DNA from: Pogostemon cablin
Taxonomy: Eukaryota; Streptophyta; Magnoliopsida; Lamiales; Lamiaceae
Assembly (NCBI GenBank): GCA_023678885.1
Contig: CM043009.1
Location: 16,423,117 to 16,487,116 of the forward strand
Direction of reading: 5' to 3'
DNA: 64,000 bases
In this document: one piece after another, positions 9,737 through 22,245 of the stretch
Position numbering within the stretch: the stretch's first letter is position 1
Layout: each line of letters starts with the position of its first letter
The notes under the pieces: model-generated
Told to the model about the DNA's origin: nothing
The model's input: only the letters and a program-made list of their open reading frames with translations
Database searches by the model: none
Position numbers and translations under genes: made by a program

Positions 9737-10526
9737 TCTTACCCATAGTCTTGAAAATTACAAGATAAATTAAGAACTGAAGTAAACCCTAGATGTGGGT
9801 GTCGTCGCGTCTCTCTCCATCTTGAATCTTCACTCGGTTCTCACTTATTTTGACAGACGAATCTCTCTCCATAGCTCCGTAGGATGATGTAGGGTTTTAG
9901 ATATTGTGTAGAATGAAGGTGGTGGTGAACGTCTCTTTCTGCTACGTAGGGTCTTCCTTTTATACTTTCAACTCCTCCAACGGACCTCTAATGGGCTTTT
10001 TAAGAGAAAACATGTACTGAATGTATAAAAATACGGATCCAAAAGTTTCTCGTGTATCGGTTCAACCAGAGCCCTTGGTCGAACCATAAGCTCTCTGGTT
10101 GAACCAGCCTGTAATGAACATGCAGGTAGCTAGTTCAACTTGAACCCCCGATCGAATCAGAAGCATCGAGGTCGAATCATCAATGCACCACTTTAGGCAT
10201 TTGGTTGGACCACGGTCCAACCTTCATGTCTGGTCGAACCATAGTGTCGTGGTCGAACCGTACTATTCTCTCTTTCAGACGCCTAGTTCGACCCGAACCA
10301 GTGGTCGAACCACCTCTTCTTTGGTCGAACCAGGTGCTTAAATACCCCTTTTCCTGTTCCGAGCACTTCTGTCCTATTTTCTTTTGAAAATCCGTTCAAA
10401 CAGCCTCAAACACATCTGATTCGTGACTTTTCACTACATATCTCGATTTATCTCAACTTAAGAACAAATCACACATCATTATCACAGAAATCAGAGCTCA
10501 AATTACGTGAATTTAAACTCTCGTCA

Positions 10527-12349
10527 GCCTAGTTAAATCATCTTGATCGGGTACGATCTAACACTTATAATGAACTGAAAAACCTAGAACCAATAAGAAA
10601 TTAACTCTTACTCCCTCTGTAGGTACTTGCGATATTTCAACTTTCCCAGGTCCTAAATTATTAACCCATTTTATCTCCTTACCAATTACATAATAATGAT
10701 GTTTTACTAAGTAATTAATATTCTAAATTGATTGTTTAACGGTCTTAGGAATTATAGACCAATCTCCTAAGACTGCCATAGGAAATAACAATTATTATGC
10801 AGAAACAAAGAATCATATCAACTATCAATCAGTTATACCGTCATGAATAATTAAATTAATAAAAACGCAAAACACAATAATATGAATTTTCATAAATATC
10901 TTCTTCAATAAGGAAATAAATATTCTGCAGTGTAATAAATCCAAGTTTAGGGCAATCAATTCACATTATCAAAACTGTCTAACGCCCTAACATTACCTAC
11001 AAAGAAACTTAGCTCGTGGATTTACTAGGGCAGATCACAAAAATATAATAAGCCTCAACCATTGTTCTAAAATAACAAATATAAATATCTGAAAATAAAG
11101 AACCCTTATGTAGGGCTCCGATTCTTCAATTACGATCTCTGTCGGGATCTCTATCTCCAATCCAAGTAACAACTCTGATCATATCTCCAGTGGATGAATG
11201 GCGAAATATGGGAGAAGGGTGAAGTGGTGGTAAATGGCATGAGGATGGTATGGGGAGGATGCTGTGTGTATATCCTCCTGGGTAAGAGAAAATTCTGCCT
11301 TTTATAATGTTGAAGTTGTCCTCGGATGAGTGGTGGGCTTATAATGAATAATAGAATAAATTGGGCCCAACAATATCACTTGTATCCACTTCTCCTCTCC
11401 TAATCAATTCACGTAATTGAAATAGCATAAAGCATGGCCCACAATACTTTGCATAATTTGTTATACTCAAGGTCAATGCTGACTTCTCAAATTGGGCCCA
11501 CTACCTAATTAAATGGCATGATTCAACGCACATAGCTGCACTTCAAACACAAGCCCATACACTTCTTCATAGATTGGATTTGAAACATGAACTGATGCAT
11601 TACACGGCCTGCATGCATGGCCCCACCACTTCCTATTTAATTTTCAAACTCATTGTACATGCATAATTCAAAGTAGGCTGATGAGTAATGGGTCCCACTT
11701 TATCAACCTGTTCACTAACGAGCATAACGGGCCAAAATTTTGTAAGTTTCGAACATCCCGCCTACAGCTGCGAGATCTTATGGTTTTGATCATAACTTCA
11801 TTATCCGAACTTCGATTGAGGTGATTCTTGCGCTCACGTAACTCTCTCTTCCGTGGCTTTCCAACCTTGTATCACTTGATCTATTCTAACTTCTAAACGC
11901 ATACAAAAAAATTATAGAAGATGGTCCTCTATTTTCTTACATGTTTCACAAATTCACCATTCATTACAACTTTACATTTTTAGTCCTTTTTCCTATCAAA
12001 ACACAACAAAATACCTCTCAAGCACCTTTTAGTCAATAATAATTCAAAGTATTAATATTTGTGAAAAGTCACTTTTTGACTTACTTTTGAGGGTAGTATG
12101 GTATTTTTGGGTAATAAATAAATGATAAAGTATGTTATGTGTGTTAAAAAGGTGATTGAAAATTTGAAATTAAAGTATGTTAGAAGGATATTAGTTTGTT
12201 GTTTTTTTCTTTTATGAAAGTGTGAAGTTGAATTTGGGACGGACCAAAACGGAAAGTGTGAAGTTGAAGTTGGGACGAAGGGAGTAGTAATTATACACTC
12301 AAAGAGGTATCAAAACGGACTCAAAAGTACATGAATTTCTACTCTCATC
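10527..12349 (-). repeat. Third Athila-like LTR fragment, decayed
   Basis: Ends 'tgaatttctactctcatca' at 12349, like the right ends of the other Athila-like LTRs here. It contains the shared module 'gatcataacttc...cttgcgctcacg...ctttccaacctt' near 11785-11870, also seen at 51.54, 51.70 and 58.28 kb. Its left edge is uncertain and no target duplication or primer site was found. A truncated Stowaway MITE lies inside. No gene is visible. Confidence 0.5.
12059..12284. mobile_element. Stowaway-like MITE, left-truncated
   Basis: The right end 'ggaccaaaacggaaagtgtg...gggacgaagggag' is followed by TA, and the body matches the complete copies at 26268-26540 (reverse orientation) and 62985-63265 (same orientation). 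About 60 bases at the left, including the TIR, are missing. Non-coding. Confidence 0.8.
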
Positions 12350-13553
12350 AGCTGCCTTACTTGCTACTCATAGAGGTTACAAATTTCATCCACCTCTTTT
12401 ATTCTATTGATTTTGGATCAGCCATATTACATTATTGTTTCATCTGAGTCTACCTTTTTGAATAGCTCTCTCCTCAACCGCTAATGGAGGTTCTCTCTCT
12501 TTTTTTCCTTTCTCATTTCTTCTTTTCATCTTACTCTCCCTCACATCATTTTCTCTCTCTTCATGTAACCAGATTATGATCCTAACTCTTCAAACAATTC
12601 TATCTGCCATTTCCAGCTTCTTCACCATAATCTTCGCTTCAATTCAAAGGGCATATTAATCAAGTACAGTAATTTAGGATTATTTAGGGTTCATGTAAGT
12701 GTTTAATAATTTAGGATATAACTTAATCCTAATTAGAATTTACGGTTCATGTTAGCATTTAATACTAGTGGAAATATTTAGTAATTATAAGGTATGAGGA
12801 GTATATATTTAGCGGGGGTATTTAAGTCATACCAAATAAGAATATTTTATACTTAAATTTTTTAAGTACATTTAGTATTTTGGGGGTGCGAATAGCCGCA
12901 CACTTAATAAATAAAAAATATACTAATATAATATATTTTAGTTGTAACCTCCTTTTTGCTTATTCGTAATCAACGACAGCTTCATCTCCATTAAGTAGCA
13001 CCTTACATTTATACTTTTTATTTATTTAACATACACTTTCTAAATAAATACTCTCTTCATCCGCTTTAAATAGACCATTTTTTCCATTTTGGGAGTTCTC
13101 CTCAAAGAGTCTCATTTTATTTTTTATACACATATGACCCACACACCCACTAATATAATTAAAATATAGAACCCACACACACGCTAATATAATTTTTCAC
13201 TATACATTAAATAATAATACTCCTTAATCCACGTGCAAAAGCAAAAGACCCTCTTTATCTATTTATTTATTCCACAAAAGACAATATTTATTAAATAATA
13301 AACTCTACATTTTATTTACTTGTTTATTTATTGCACAAAACTCTTCCATTCAAAAAAATAAAAATAATAATAAAAAATTAAACTACAATTTAATGACCTC
13401 AAAATATATTTTAATTTTAAAGTTATCACTCTCACTATATTGTATGCTCCATAATACAATTTATTTATCACCTAAACAAAACTATAGGCACTCTCAGTCC
13501 TGTTAACTTCTAATACATACTTTTTTTAATTGAAACACTATTTTCTCACCTAA
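12350..13553. other. AT-rich intergenic stretch, no gene seen
   Basis: Pyrimidine-rich near 12480-12560 and very AT-rich after 12830. Around 13050-13260 there are MITE-like fragments ('actctcttcatccgcttta', 'ccttaatccacgtgcaaaagc') without a paired end. No ORF of note on either strand. Confidence 0.5.
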
Positions 13554-13882
13554 GAGCATCCACATTAGTTACTTAGTTTAAACTCGTTCTCTCTCCTCAA
13601 ACTCACTTTATACATTTTTCATTTAAACTCAACTATCATCTACATTCATAAAATTCAATTTAAACCAACTACTCATCACATACTATTTACTTACTTTTTA
13701 GTTGAATAATATTAAATTAAATTATGTATGAGTGTTATTTTTTTTAAGTAAATGAATTGAGTTCACTGCGTTAAACCGGCAGAGTGGGGGGAGGCTTATG
13801 AATTTAAACTCAAGTACTCACATTGGTGTGAGTGAGGTAACTTTTGGTTTTAACTAAAAAATTGAAGAACAATGTGGATGCT
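13554..13882. mobile_element. Tourist/PIF-Harbinger-like MITE
   Basis: The ends GAGCATCCACATTAG and AATGTGGATGCT are inverted repeats of each other, and TAA precedes the left end. Plant Tourist-type MITEs typically end in GAGCATCC...GGATGCTC with a TAA duplication. The right end has decayed (ATA instead of TAA). About 329 bp, non-coding. Confidence 0.7.
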
Positions 13883-14080
13883 ATAAACACAATAACGTCA
13901 AACTACATTTTAATCTCAAAATATCTACATATAACACACTTCCTGTTAGGAATATTATGTATATAATCTGTATATCCCACATATCTCACATTGGTTAGTC
14001 TTAGATGAGAATCCTTCTTGTAAGTGTATATAATTTGTATCTCTCATAAATGGAAGTTTGATTCACTCAAATTCTCTATA

Positions 14081-14092
14081 TGGTATCACATC
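14081..14092 (+). other. Copia primer-binding site, tRNA-iMet type
   Basis: TGGTATCACATC begins immediately after the LTR. TGGTATCAGAGC complements the 3' end of plant initiator tRNA-Met, so the first eight bases match and the rest has drifted. Confidence 0.75.
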
Positions 14093-14331
14093 AATTTTTT
14101 GGCCCATGCCAAATCAAATCCTGCTAGCCCACAAAATCCCTTCCACAACCCAAAAATCAATTCCATCCAATCCTATTCAGATCCAAAAATCCCACTGCCT
14201 ACGTCAACTTCCTAATAATCAATTCTTTCATCTCGTTCCTGATTTCATTCAGTCAGCCACCATAAATCCCGCTTACGTCAACTTTCCATAAATCAATTCC
14301 TTCATCTCATTCTTATTTTCATTCAGCCACC

Positions 14332-15269
14332 ATGTCCACTTCTTCTGTCTCCAATCTATCTGCTATTGGCGCTATTTCTTCTGCCACTAGAATCACATCA
14401 TCTGCTACTAGTGAGTCTTCCCCAACACTTATTTGTTTTAATAACGCCTCTCAAGTGCCATTAAAACTGACGTCGCTCAACTATGGTGCTTGGGGATTTC
14501 AACTCCGAACCTTATTATCCGGGTACAATCAATCTCGCTTCGTCGATGGCTCTTACCCATACCGTCGTCAATAATTTATGTCGATGGTAAGGAAACGTCG
14601 AACCCTATGTACACATATTGGGTTCGTCAAGATCAACTTATTCTCAGTTCTTTTGTTGGATCGATTAGTCCAACATTAATCCCCTTTATTGTCAAAGCTA
14701 AAACATCATATGAGGCATGATAAATTTTGTCAAACACATATGGGAAATCCTCCAGGGGGCGTATCCTTGCTCTCAAGAATAAGCTGCTTAGTCTGATTAA
14801 AGGTAACTGTACTATTACTGATTTCATGCTTGAAATTAAAGGCATTGTTGATGAACTATATTTGTTGGGAGTTGTGACCGATATAGATGACCTTGTACTT
14901 AAAATTCTTCATGGTCTGGATGATTCTTACAAGGATCTAAGTAATACTATACAAGCCCGTGAGACACCTATTTCTTTTGAGGAACTACACGATAAATTGC
15001 TTGGCATGGAAGCCCAACTTGCTACTCGTCAATCTGCCTTATCTGCTATGCCTGCCACTGCCTTCAATGCCCTACAAAATTCACGTTGGCCTATTTTTTT
15101 TGCTGGGCATAACAACCAGCGTTTCGATCAGCAACGACCATCTATGGGTTGCACAAATCAGTCTCGTCCTGGATACCAAGGATGTTGTCAATATTGTGGA
15201 ATCACAGGCCACTCTACTCGTAGTTGCCCTAAAATATTAGCTCTCACCAACTCCCAATCACGCCGTTAA
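14332..15269 (+). pseudogene. Copia gag, broken
   Basis: Opens at ATG 14332 with an S/T-rich leader, then the copia gag block (PLKLTSLNYGAWGFQLRTLL, with SGYNQSRFVDGSYP). A frame change around 14570 moves the reading to 14575-14720 (YTYWVRQDQLILSSFVGS), and another to 14727-15269. The last part holds the UBN2-type region (FMLEIKGIVDELYLLG) and a CCHC knuckle, CQYCGITGHSTRSC, near 15190-15230. Capsid/nucleocapsid role. At least two frameshifts and one stop. Confidence 0.87.
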
Positions 15270-16437
15270 TCTGCTCATCCCATCTATGGCATGCCATCTG
15301 CTCATACCGCCACTTTTGAACCACCAAACTCTGGATGGATCCTCAACTTTGGTGCTTCTCACCACATTACCACGGATCATGCCAACCTCTTACTTCATGA
15401 GCCTTATGATGGTCATGATCAGGTTCTTGTTGGTGATGATTTCACTCTCCTCATCACACATACAGACAGTCTACATCTTTCATTATTCCTACACTCACTT
15501 TCCATAATACCCTAGTTGTTTATCATATTTCTCGCAACTTACTATCTGTATCTTAACATTGCAGCTAAAATAACATCATTATTTCCTTCTCTTCTGATGC
15601 TTTTCAGGTGAAGGACAGTTGCACATGTACGTTTTGCTTTGGGGCCCTTAGGTTAATGGTCTCTATCTATGGCCTACCTTATCCATGCCTTTCACCTTCA
15701 CTACAGTTCCACACTCTACTACACTCTAGCATGCCTGACTTGGTCACCCATCCCTGAAAATTCTACATTATACTTTATCCAGTCATTACTTATGATCGTT
15801 GAACTCTTTAGGTTTTAGTTGAGAGTCTTGTAAATGCATTAAGAGTCATAAATTACCATTTGCTAAATCTACCTTAATTTCCTCTACACCTGTTGAACTT
15901 ATATATTCTGATGTTCGGACCTCTCTTGTTTTATCTATTGATGGCTACAAATATTATGTGTTGTTTGTTGATTATTTCACAAAGTATATTTGGCTATATC
16001 CACTTAAACATAAATCTGATGTTCTCACAACTTTTCCTACCTTTAAAGCCCTGGTTGAAAAGCACTTCTCCACTCCAATAAAAATGTTATACTCTGATAA
16101 TGGGAGTGAGTACCTTGCCCTTAGATCATTTCTAACCTCTAACGGTATCACCTATCTCACTACTCCCCCTCATACTCATGAACACAATGGTCTCTCTGAA
16201 GGACGTCATAGGCACATTGTTGATACTACTTTGGCTCTTCTCCATCACGCATCTATGCCCCTTTCATACTGGACATATACTATCTCTACAGCCACTTATA
16301 TCATCAACCGCCTTCCCAAAGCAAACCTCAATATGCTCTCTTTCTATGAAAAATTATTCCACAAACCATCCAATCTCCAAATTACGTGTTTTTGGGTGTC
16401 AATGCTTCCTCTAACTCCGACCGTATGTTTCTCATAA
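15270..16437 (+). pseudogene. Copia protease and integrase, broken
   Basis: The protease region near 15338-15375 reads GWILNFGASHHIT. The copia active site is normally LDSGASHH, so the catalytic aspartate is replaced. A degraded stretch (15515-15890) follows. The integrase core then reads LFVDYFTKYIWLYPLK, YSDNGSEYLALRSFL and HNGLSEGRHRHIVDT, with the D-D-E positions recognisable (ahead of them SDVRTS where SDVW is usual). Integrase inserts the cDNA. It ends at about 16437 in a frame break. Confidence 0.87.
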
Positions 16438-17718
16438 ACTATCTTCTAGGTCAAAACCTTGTGTCTTTGTCGGATACTCTCTTATTCAAAGTGCCTACCT
16501 TTGCCTTGATACTGAATTAAATTGTATCTATACATCAGTCCATGTTGATTTTATGGAGCATATATTTCCTTCCCAGCCATCACCCACTCCTTCTATACAC
16601 CCTTCAGTTACTCCACTAGATGATAGTCCTGCTCTTACTACCATTCCATCTCTTCCACCAATCCTGTCCTCCACACCAGCACCTAATTCGACACCATCAC
16701 CCTTGCGGTCACTAGCGACGTCCCCATGACACTCTCCTACACCTCCGACATCTCCACAACCTACCTATCATTCTATGATCACTCGAGCCCACAACAATAT
16801 GTTAAACCTAACCCGAGGTACTATCTTCACTCCTCTATTTCTGTTCTTCTTGAGCCAACGCCTGTTTCGCAGGTAATAAAAGATCCTCAGTGACGTGTGC
16901 TATGTCTGTCAAGTTCAATGCATTACTCACCAATGGAACATGGGAAATTATTGTTGGCTGCAAATGGCTATTTCAAATTAAACGTCATCCAAATAGTTTT
17001 GTTGAACGATATAAAGCTCGACTTGTGGCTAAGGGCTTTCATCAGCGGCTAGGGATTGATTTCTTCAAGATCTTTAGTCCCGTGGTTAAACCTGCAACTA
17101 TTCGTGTTATTCTCAGCATTGCCATCTCCCGAGGGTGGCCACTTCGCTAATTTGATATCAATAATGCATTTCTTCATGGCACTCTTTCTGAAACTGTCCT
17201 CATGTCTCAGCCACCTGGGTTCATTGATCCTGACCATCCCGCATATGTCTACAGGATTCGAAAGTCTACTTATGTCCTTAAATAGGCCTCCCGCACCTGG
17301 TATAATGCTCTGCATTCAATTCCTTTATCTGTGATTTTCTTTTGTAGTCGGTCAGATGAATCATTATTTATCTACAGTCGTCAGGGTGTCATTGCGTATT
17401 TTCTAGTTTATGTTGATGATTTTATCCTCAAAGGAAGTGACGATAAATTTCTCTCACAATTCATCTCTGACCTAGCCACTCGATTTTTAGTGAAGGATAT
17501 ATGCCTTCTTTCCTACTTTCTAGGAATTGAGGTCCATCGATCTTCCTTCGGCTGTCAGCTATCTCAGCACAAATGCATTACAGATATTTTGGCTCGTCAC
17601 AATATGCTAAATGCTAAGCTAGCCCAAACCCTTTTTGCATCTGGTGCACGATTCTCTCTTTATGATGGCAGTCCTCCTGCAGATCCTACTCTTTACAGAC
17701 AAGTTCTTGGAAGCCTAC
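16438..17718 (+). pseudogene. Copia reverse transcriptase, broken and cut by the solo LTR
   Basis: 16438-16880 is the proline/serine-rich linker between integrase and RT with several stops. RT begins near 16920 (LLTNGTWEI, GCKWLFQIK, YKARLVAKGFHQ, IDFFKIFSPVVK) and is broken between 17150 and 17330. It resumes with YFLVYVDDFILKGS, the YVDD active site, then YFLGIEVHRS. The frame reaches YRQVLGSLL, where the family A solo LTR interrupts it at 17719. The reading resumes at 19334. Confidence 0.88.
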
Positions 17719-19328
17719 TGATTAGCCATAGTATAGTGGGCATGACCAATTAAAGAAATTATCGAACCACAGGGAGGAAGGTACTAGGGTCTAAGCGATC
17801 TCGTGTTTGTCATAGTATTATAGAGATGAACGAGAAGGGGAGATAATCAAGAAATGACAATAAAATAAATGGATAGATGAATGAGAGATGGATGAATGAG
17901 CCAAGTAGATAGAGTTGAGATTAACAATACTTAAAGCATGGAAAATCTAGGTATCATGCAATGAATTCATATGTGTCATGGGAAAAAAGCTAAGGGCCAA
18001 CACTAAGATCACCTAAACTCCCTCTCGGAATGAATAGGATATGGAATGACATTCATTGGATTGGTTCTCACTCAAACAATTCCAACTAGGTACTAAGCTT
18101 GAAATGAGAGTCCCTTCACATAATCTATTGACTTCTCAATCTAATAAATGATATGTTCTATCAAAGGGTTCTAAACTATGAAGGACTTCTCAATCTCTTC
18201 ACAATCTATAATGCACATGAAGTGTTTGATGAAATGATTCACTTAATTATCCTAAATATGCAATTGACTTCTCAATCTAATCACATGCTTAAAACAATTA
18301 AACACACAAATCATCATAAACCTCAAGATCTAAAGCATCAATGATAGAAAATCAATTAACCCATTCAACATAATCATTCAATTGCAAAATACCAAAAATT
18401 ATCCAACACAATTCATATTGCTAATCTCACAAGGGAGATTAGCCTCTCATATCCATAAGAAAATTAACATAGACATTAAATTCCTTACAAAACATGATAA
18501 ACAATAGGTTTCAATACAAAGTTTAGATTAAAACTCCCTTGGATGTCTCCAATGGTGATCTTCTTCTTCCCCTTGCAATTCACCTCTCTTCCTTGCTTCT
18601 CTACTACTTGGATGGAGGATGTGATGGTTGGATCAAGGTATATCCAAAGGATGAAGAATGGATGAAGGTGAAGGTGAGGAATGGAGGAAATGGTGTGTGA
18701 GGTGTGTGTGGAAGAGTGGATTTCGGATCCTTTTTTTATAAAATCTGAATGGAGGGGTATTTATACCCTTGACAAGCTTCTAGAAGGATTCTGAATTTTT
18801 CTGATCCCTGACACGACACGAGTCGTGTGGCACAACACGGCCATAAGTTGCCCGTGTTGCGTGAACTGATGCTCCCGCACGGCCATCGCTTACAGGCCCG
18901 TGTTGGCTATATGGGTCGTGTGCTGCAACACGAGTCGAGCTCCGCAACACGGCCAAGTGGTGGTCGTGTTGGATAAATAGATGTCGCCGCACGGCCATTC
19001 TGGACAGGCCCGTGTTAGCAACACGAGTCGTGTGCTGCGACACGACTCGTGCTCCTGACACGGCCAGTCGTGTTGCTGCTGCTCTGTTTCCTTCACTGTT
19101 TTGGCTCGTTCTCCCTCGTTTCAACTCCAAATTGAGATCCGCTTTTTCCTACATCTTCCTTATCATGTTTAGCATCAAATAAAAAGTGAAAATCTTATGT
19201 TTAAGCTCATTCACATACATTTTCATAAAAACACAAAACACAACCAAATAGTACATAAAATACGGGTAAAATAATACGAAAACACATATAAAAAGACACT
19301 AAAATCTAGGTGAAAATATCACTCATCA
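17719..19328 (-). repeat. Solo LTR of Athila-like family A inside the copia element
   Basis: 1610 bp from TGATTAGCC to CACTCATCA, flanked by a perfect CCTAC duplication (17714-17718 and 19329-19333). Joining the flanks restores the copia frame across 'ggaagcctacagtatc'. Solo LTRs arise by recombination between the two LTRs of a full element. The ACACGGCC/CACGACACG dyad block lies at about 18805-19085. By alignment with 1-548 the element was in minus orientation. Confidence 0.93.
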
Positions 19329-19333
19329 CCTAC

Positions 19334-19947
19334 AGTATCTTTTAATGACTAGGCTTGCCATTGCCTTTGCAGTAAATAAGCTCTCTCAGTTCATGCATAC
19401 CCTTACTAAACTGGATTGTGGAGTTGTCAAACGTCTACTTCGCTATCTTAATGGAACCTGCAATCATACTTTACACCTTCATCGATACTCTTCACTTTCT
19501 CTACATTGTTTTACTGATGCAGATTGGGCTGGTGATTCAGATGATCGAACCTCTACAGAGGCATTTGTTCTTTTTCTGGGCTCTAATCTTATCTTGTGGC
19601 AGTCCTGTAAACAGAAAACTATTGCAAGATCTTCTACCGAGGTGGAATACAGAGCTGTTGCCTTTGCTGCAGCTGAGTTACAGTAGATTCGTTTGCTTCT
19701 CTGTAAATTGCAAGTCTCGCTTCCTATAAATCCTACTATCTATTGTGACGAGATTGGTGCCACATATCTTTCTTCAAATCTAGTTTTCCACTCAAGAATG
19801 AAACTTATCTCTATTGACTTTCACTTCGTGCGAGACCTTGTGAAGACTTCTCAACTTCGTGTCTCTCACATCTCCTCCGCTGATCAGCTAGCTGATGCAC
19901 TTACAAAGGGTCTATCTCGGCCGTATCTTCAGCTCCTATTTTCCTAG
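19334..19947 (+). pseudogene. Copia RNase H, broken
   Basis: Continues the RT frame after the solo LTR: MTRLAIAFAVNKLSQFMH, then CFTDADWAGDSDDRTST, LILWQSCKQKTIARSSTEVEY. A stop at 19684-19686 interrupts it, after which the frame gives IYCDEIGATYLSSN, HFVRDLV and SADQLADALTKGLSRP. It removes the RNA strand during cDNA synthesis. The terminal ALTK motif and the purine tract soon after mark the end of the copia coding region. Confidence 0.88.
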
Positions 19948-20130
19948 ACTGGTGTGCTTATTCGCCCTCCATCTTGAGGGGGTGTGTTAGGAATATTATG
20001 TATATAATCTGTATATCCCACATATCCCACATATCCCACATCGGTTAGTCTTAGATGAAAATCCTTCTCGTAGTTGTATATAATTTGTATCTCTTATAAA
20101 TGGAAGTGTGATTCACTCAAATTCTCTATA

Positions 20131-21719
20131 CTTTCTCCATTCCTAAAAAGCTCACATACTTTCTTTTCTAATCCATCACACAAAATAACTTGCATGCGCA
20201 TAGGACATACAAAAAATGTAAACAAAACACAATATCAATAGTACTCTTACAATACTACACTATTACAAAATTAATGTCACATTCTTTTGTACACAATTTA
20301 GTTAGAGTCAACTAAATCATACGTTTTATTCAATTAAAAAGTAATTTTTCTTGAATTGCGTATATTTTTTTTAGGGACAAAGGGAGTACCTTATGTTGTA
20401 CTCGCTCTGTCTTAGATACTTAATCATTTTTCATTTTTGGTCGTGTATTTAAAAATTACCTATTTCTATTTCGAGAATGAGGGTCCACACATATCAACTA
20501 ATACTCCAATATTTTTGATAGAATTATAACTTATGTTATTTGTTTATTTTAAAGGTGGGGGTATTATAGTAAATTTTAATAGAATAACCACTACACATAA
20601 AATAATAGTTCTCCTACGTGAATAAAACAAATGAATACATTAATCTTGGATGGAGGAAAACTTTTTCAACAGAATTGTAATACAATATAAGTGCATATTT
20701 TATAATATTGAACAGTATGCTCTAACGCAAATAATCATTCTTTAGTATTCACTAAACATAATTTACACTACAATACTTTAACATAAAATCGAAATCCATT
20801 AACATAAAATAGAGTTTTTTCTATAACAATGTAATACAATATAAATAAATGCATAGTATATATGTCATCAATCCCGCATTAAGATTTACGTTTTCCATTC
20901 TTAATTTACGTGCGAAAAGCAAATACAAACGTTAACTCAAGACGGAGGGATTTTCGATCATGGTGGAATATGAAAAATGTATTGGCGAAGTCAAACGACC
21001 GAGTAGACTGCGGCAAACGGACGATGGTGTAGACTATAGAGGTCGGATGATGGAATAGATAGCGGCTGTTGAACGAAAACTAATTTACACTGTCAACTTT
21101 ATTCACATCTGTAAGAATTCATCTCCTTAGTGTCAAGAAACTGTAGAAAGAGAAGAAATAATTTATAATTTAATTGTCGATTTGGTGAATTCAACTAAAT
21201 TAGGGAGTTCCAATAATTAAGGAGTTGATTAATGCAAATTAATATCAATTATTATTATATAATTAATGGAAGAATTGGTCTCTTGTGTTTCAGGTGCACA
21301 AGGTGTATAGGGTATAACATTTTTATTTTAAAGGGTATATAATTTAATTAGTAAGAGTATAATTTTTTCATTGAAAAGATCAGCTGAAATATAAATAGTA
21401 TAAATGTTTAATTAAAAAAATTAACTATTTTTCTCAGAAAAACAAGGATATAAGTTCATTTACTAAAGGGTACAACTTAAAAAATGCAGAATTTGGGGAC
21501 ACGGTGTCTCCGAGAACACACAAGTTTCAGCCTAAATGGATTATATGTAGATTTGACCCATTTCACGATCCGTATTATGTAAAAGACGTCTAATAAGAGA
21601 ATTTGTCTATATATAAATACTTCCTTCGTCTCATTTCAATCTTTATATATATTTAATTTTGGTGTCTCATTTCAATTATTTTATTTTTATTTTTTGGTTT
21701 TTTTGATCCACACATAATA

Positions 21720-21810
<91 letters not shown>

Positions 21811-21989
21811 TCACACACAACACTAATAAAACTATGTACTTTACATTAAATATTATATTTTTCAAATCACTACATATTAAAATACTACTCCATATCTTTT
21901 AATCTACATACAAAGATAAAGAATAAAATTGGACAAAGATACTACATACTATGGTTTAAGGCTTTCATAAAGTTCAGAAAAGCATGGGA
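20131..21989. other. AT-rich non-coding stretch with MITE remnants
   Basis: 20131-20395 opens 'ctttctccattcct' and closes 'agggacaaagggagta', a decayed Stowaway-like pair of ends, so the copia may have landed at a MITE edge. 20405-20650 is a second candidate ('tactcgctctgtctta' to 'cttggatggaggaaa'). 20650-21720 shows nothing coding. The (TA)n run at about 21725-21807 is listed separately. Confidence 0.45.
21725..21807. repeat. (TA)n microsatellite
   Basis: An uninterrupted TA dinucleotide run of roughly 80 bases. The repetitive Y/I frame across it is not a gene. Confidence 0.97.
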
Positions 21990-22245
21990 GTTTTACACAA
22001 TGTCTGAAAATCGGACCAGACCGGCAGGTTCGACCTGTCCAACTGGGAATCGGCCGAGAAACCGGTATGAAAAGGCATATAAAACTGGATGGGGTGTCAA
22101 ACTGGTAAAAAATAGGTTGAACCGGTTTGGACCGAGAAAACCGGATGGACCGGGTAACCCGAAAATCGCCGGTTCCCTTTTTTTAAAAAAAAATCATATT
22201 TTTAAAGCATTGACAGGAACAACACGTTTAAGGCTTAGAAATTAG

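Larger units (their letters stand above)
3612..10526 (-). repeat. Athila-like family B 5' LTR, split by a chromovirus insertion
   Basis: The LTR runs from TGATGGGC at 3612 to CTCTCGTCA at 10526. Removing the 5238-bp chromovirus and one 5-bp duplication leaves about 1.67 kb. The uninterrupted homologue at 56867-58821 shows the empty site: 'ggatagatcttaccc' near 57740 corresponds to the join of 4498 with 9737. The adjacent primer site marks it as the 5' LTR of a minus-strand element. Bases 10055-10345 are crowded with GGTTCGACC/GGTCGAACC words. No matching 3' LTR in the proper orientation is present; only an inverted scrap at 1362-1412. Confidence 0.8.
13944..20130 (+). mobile_element. Ty1/copia retrotransposon, old and interrupted by a solo LTR
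   Basis: The short LTRs are 13944-14080 (137 bp) and 19985-20130 (146 bp); both start TGTTAGGAATATTATG and end CTCTATA. About eight substitutions separate them, so the copy is clearly older than the chromovirus. A TGGTATCA primer site (initiator tRNA-Met type) follows the left LTR, and a purine run (CTTGAGGGGGTG, about 19973-19984) precedes the right one. Flanks are CTTCC and CTTTC, a one-mismatch 5-bp duplication. Gene order gag-protease-integrase-RT-RNase H is the copia order. Many stops and frameshifts. Confidence 0.92.

Noticed and set aside
21653..21865. 70-residue frame with an isoleucine/tyrosine run
   Set aside because: It is the translation of the (TA)n microsatellite.
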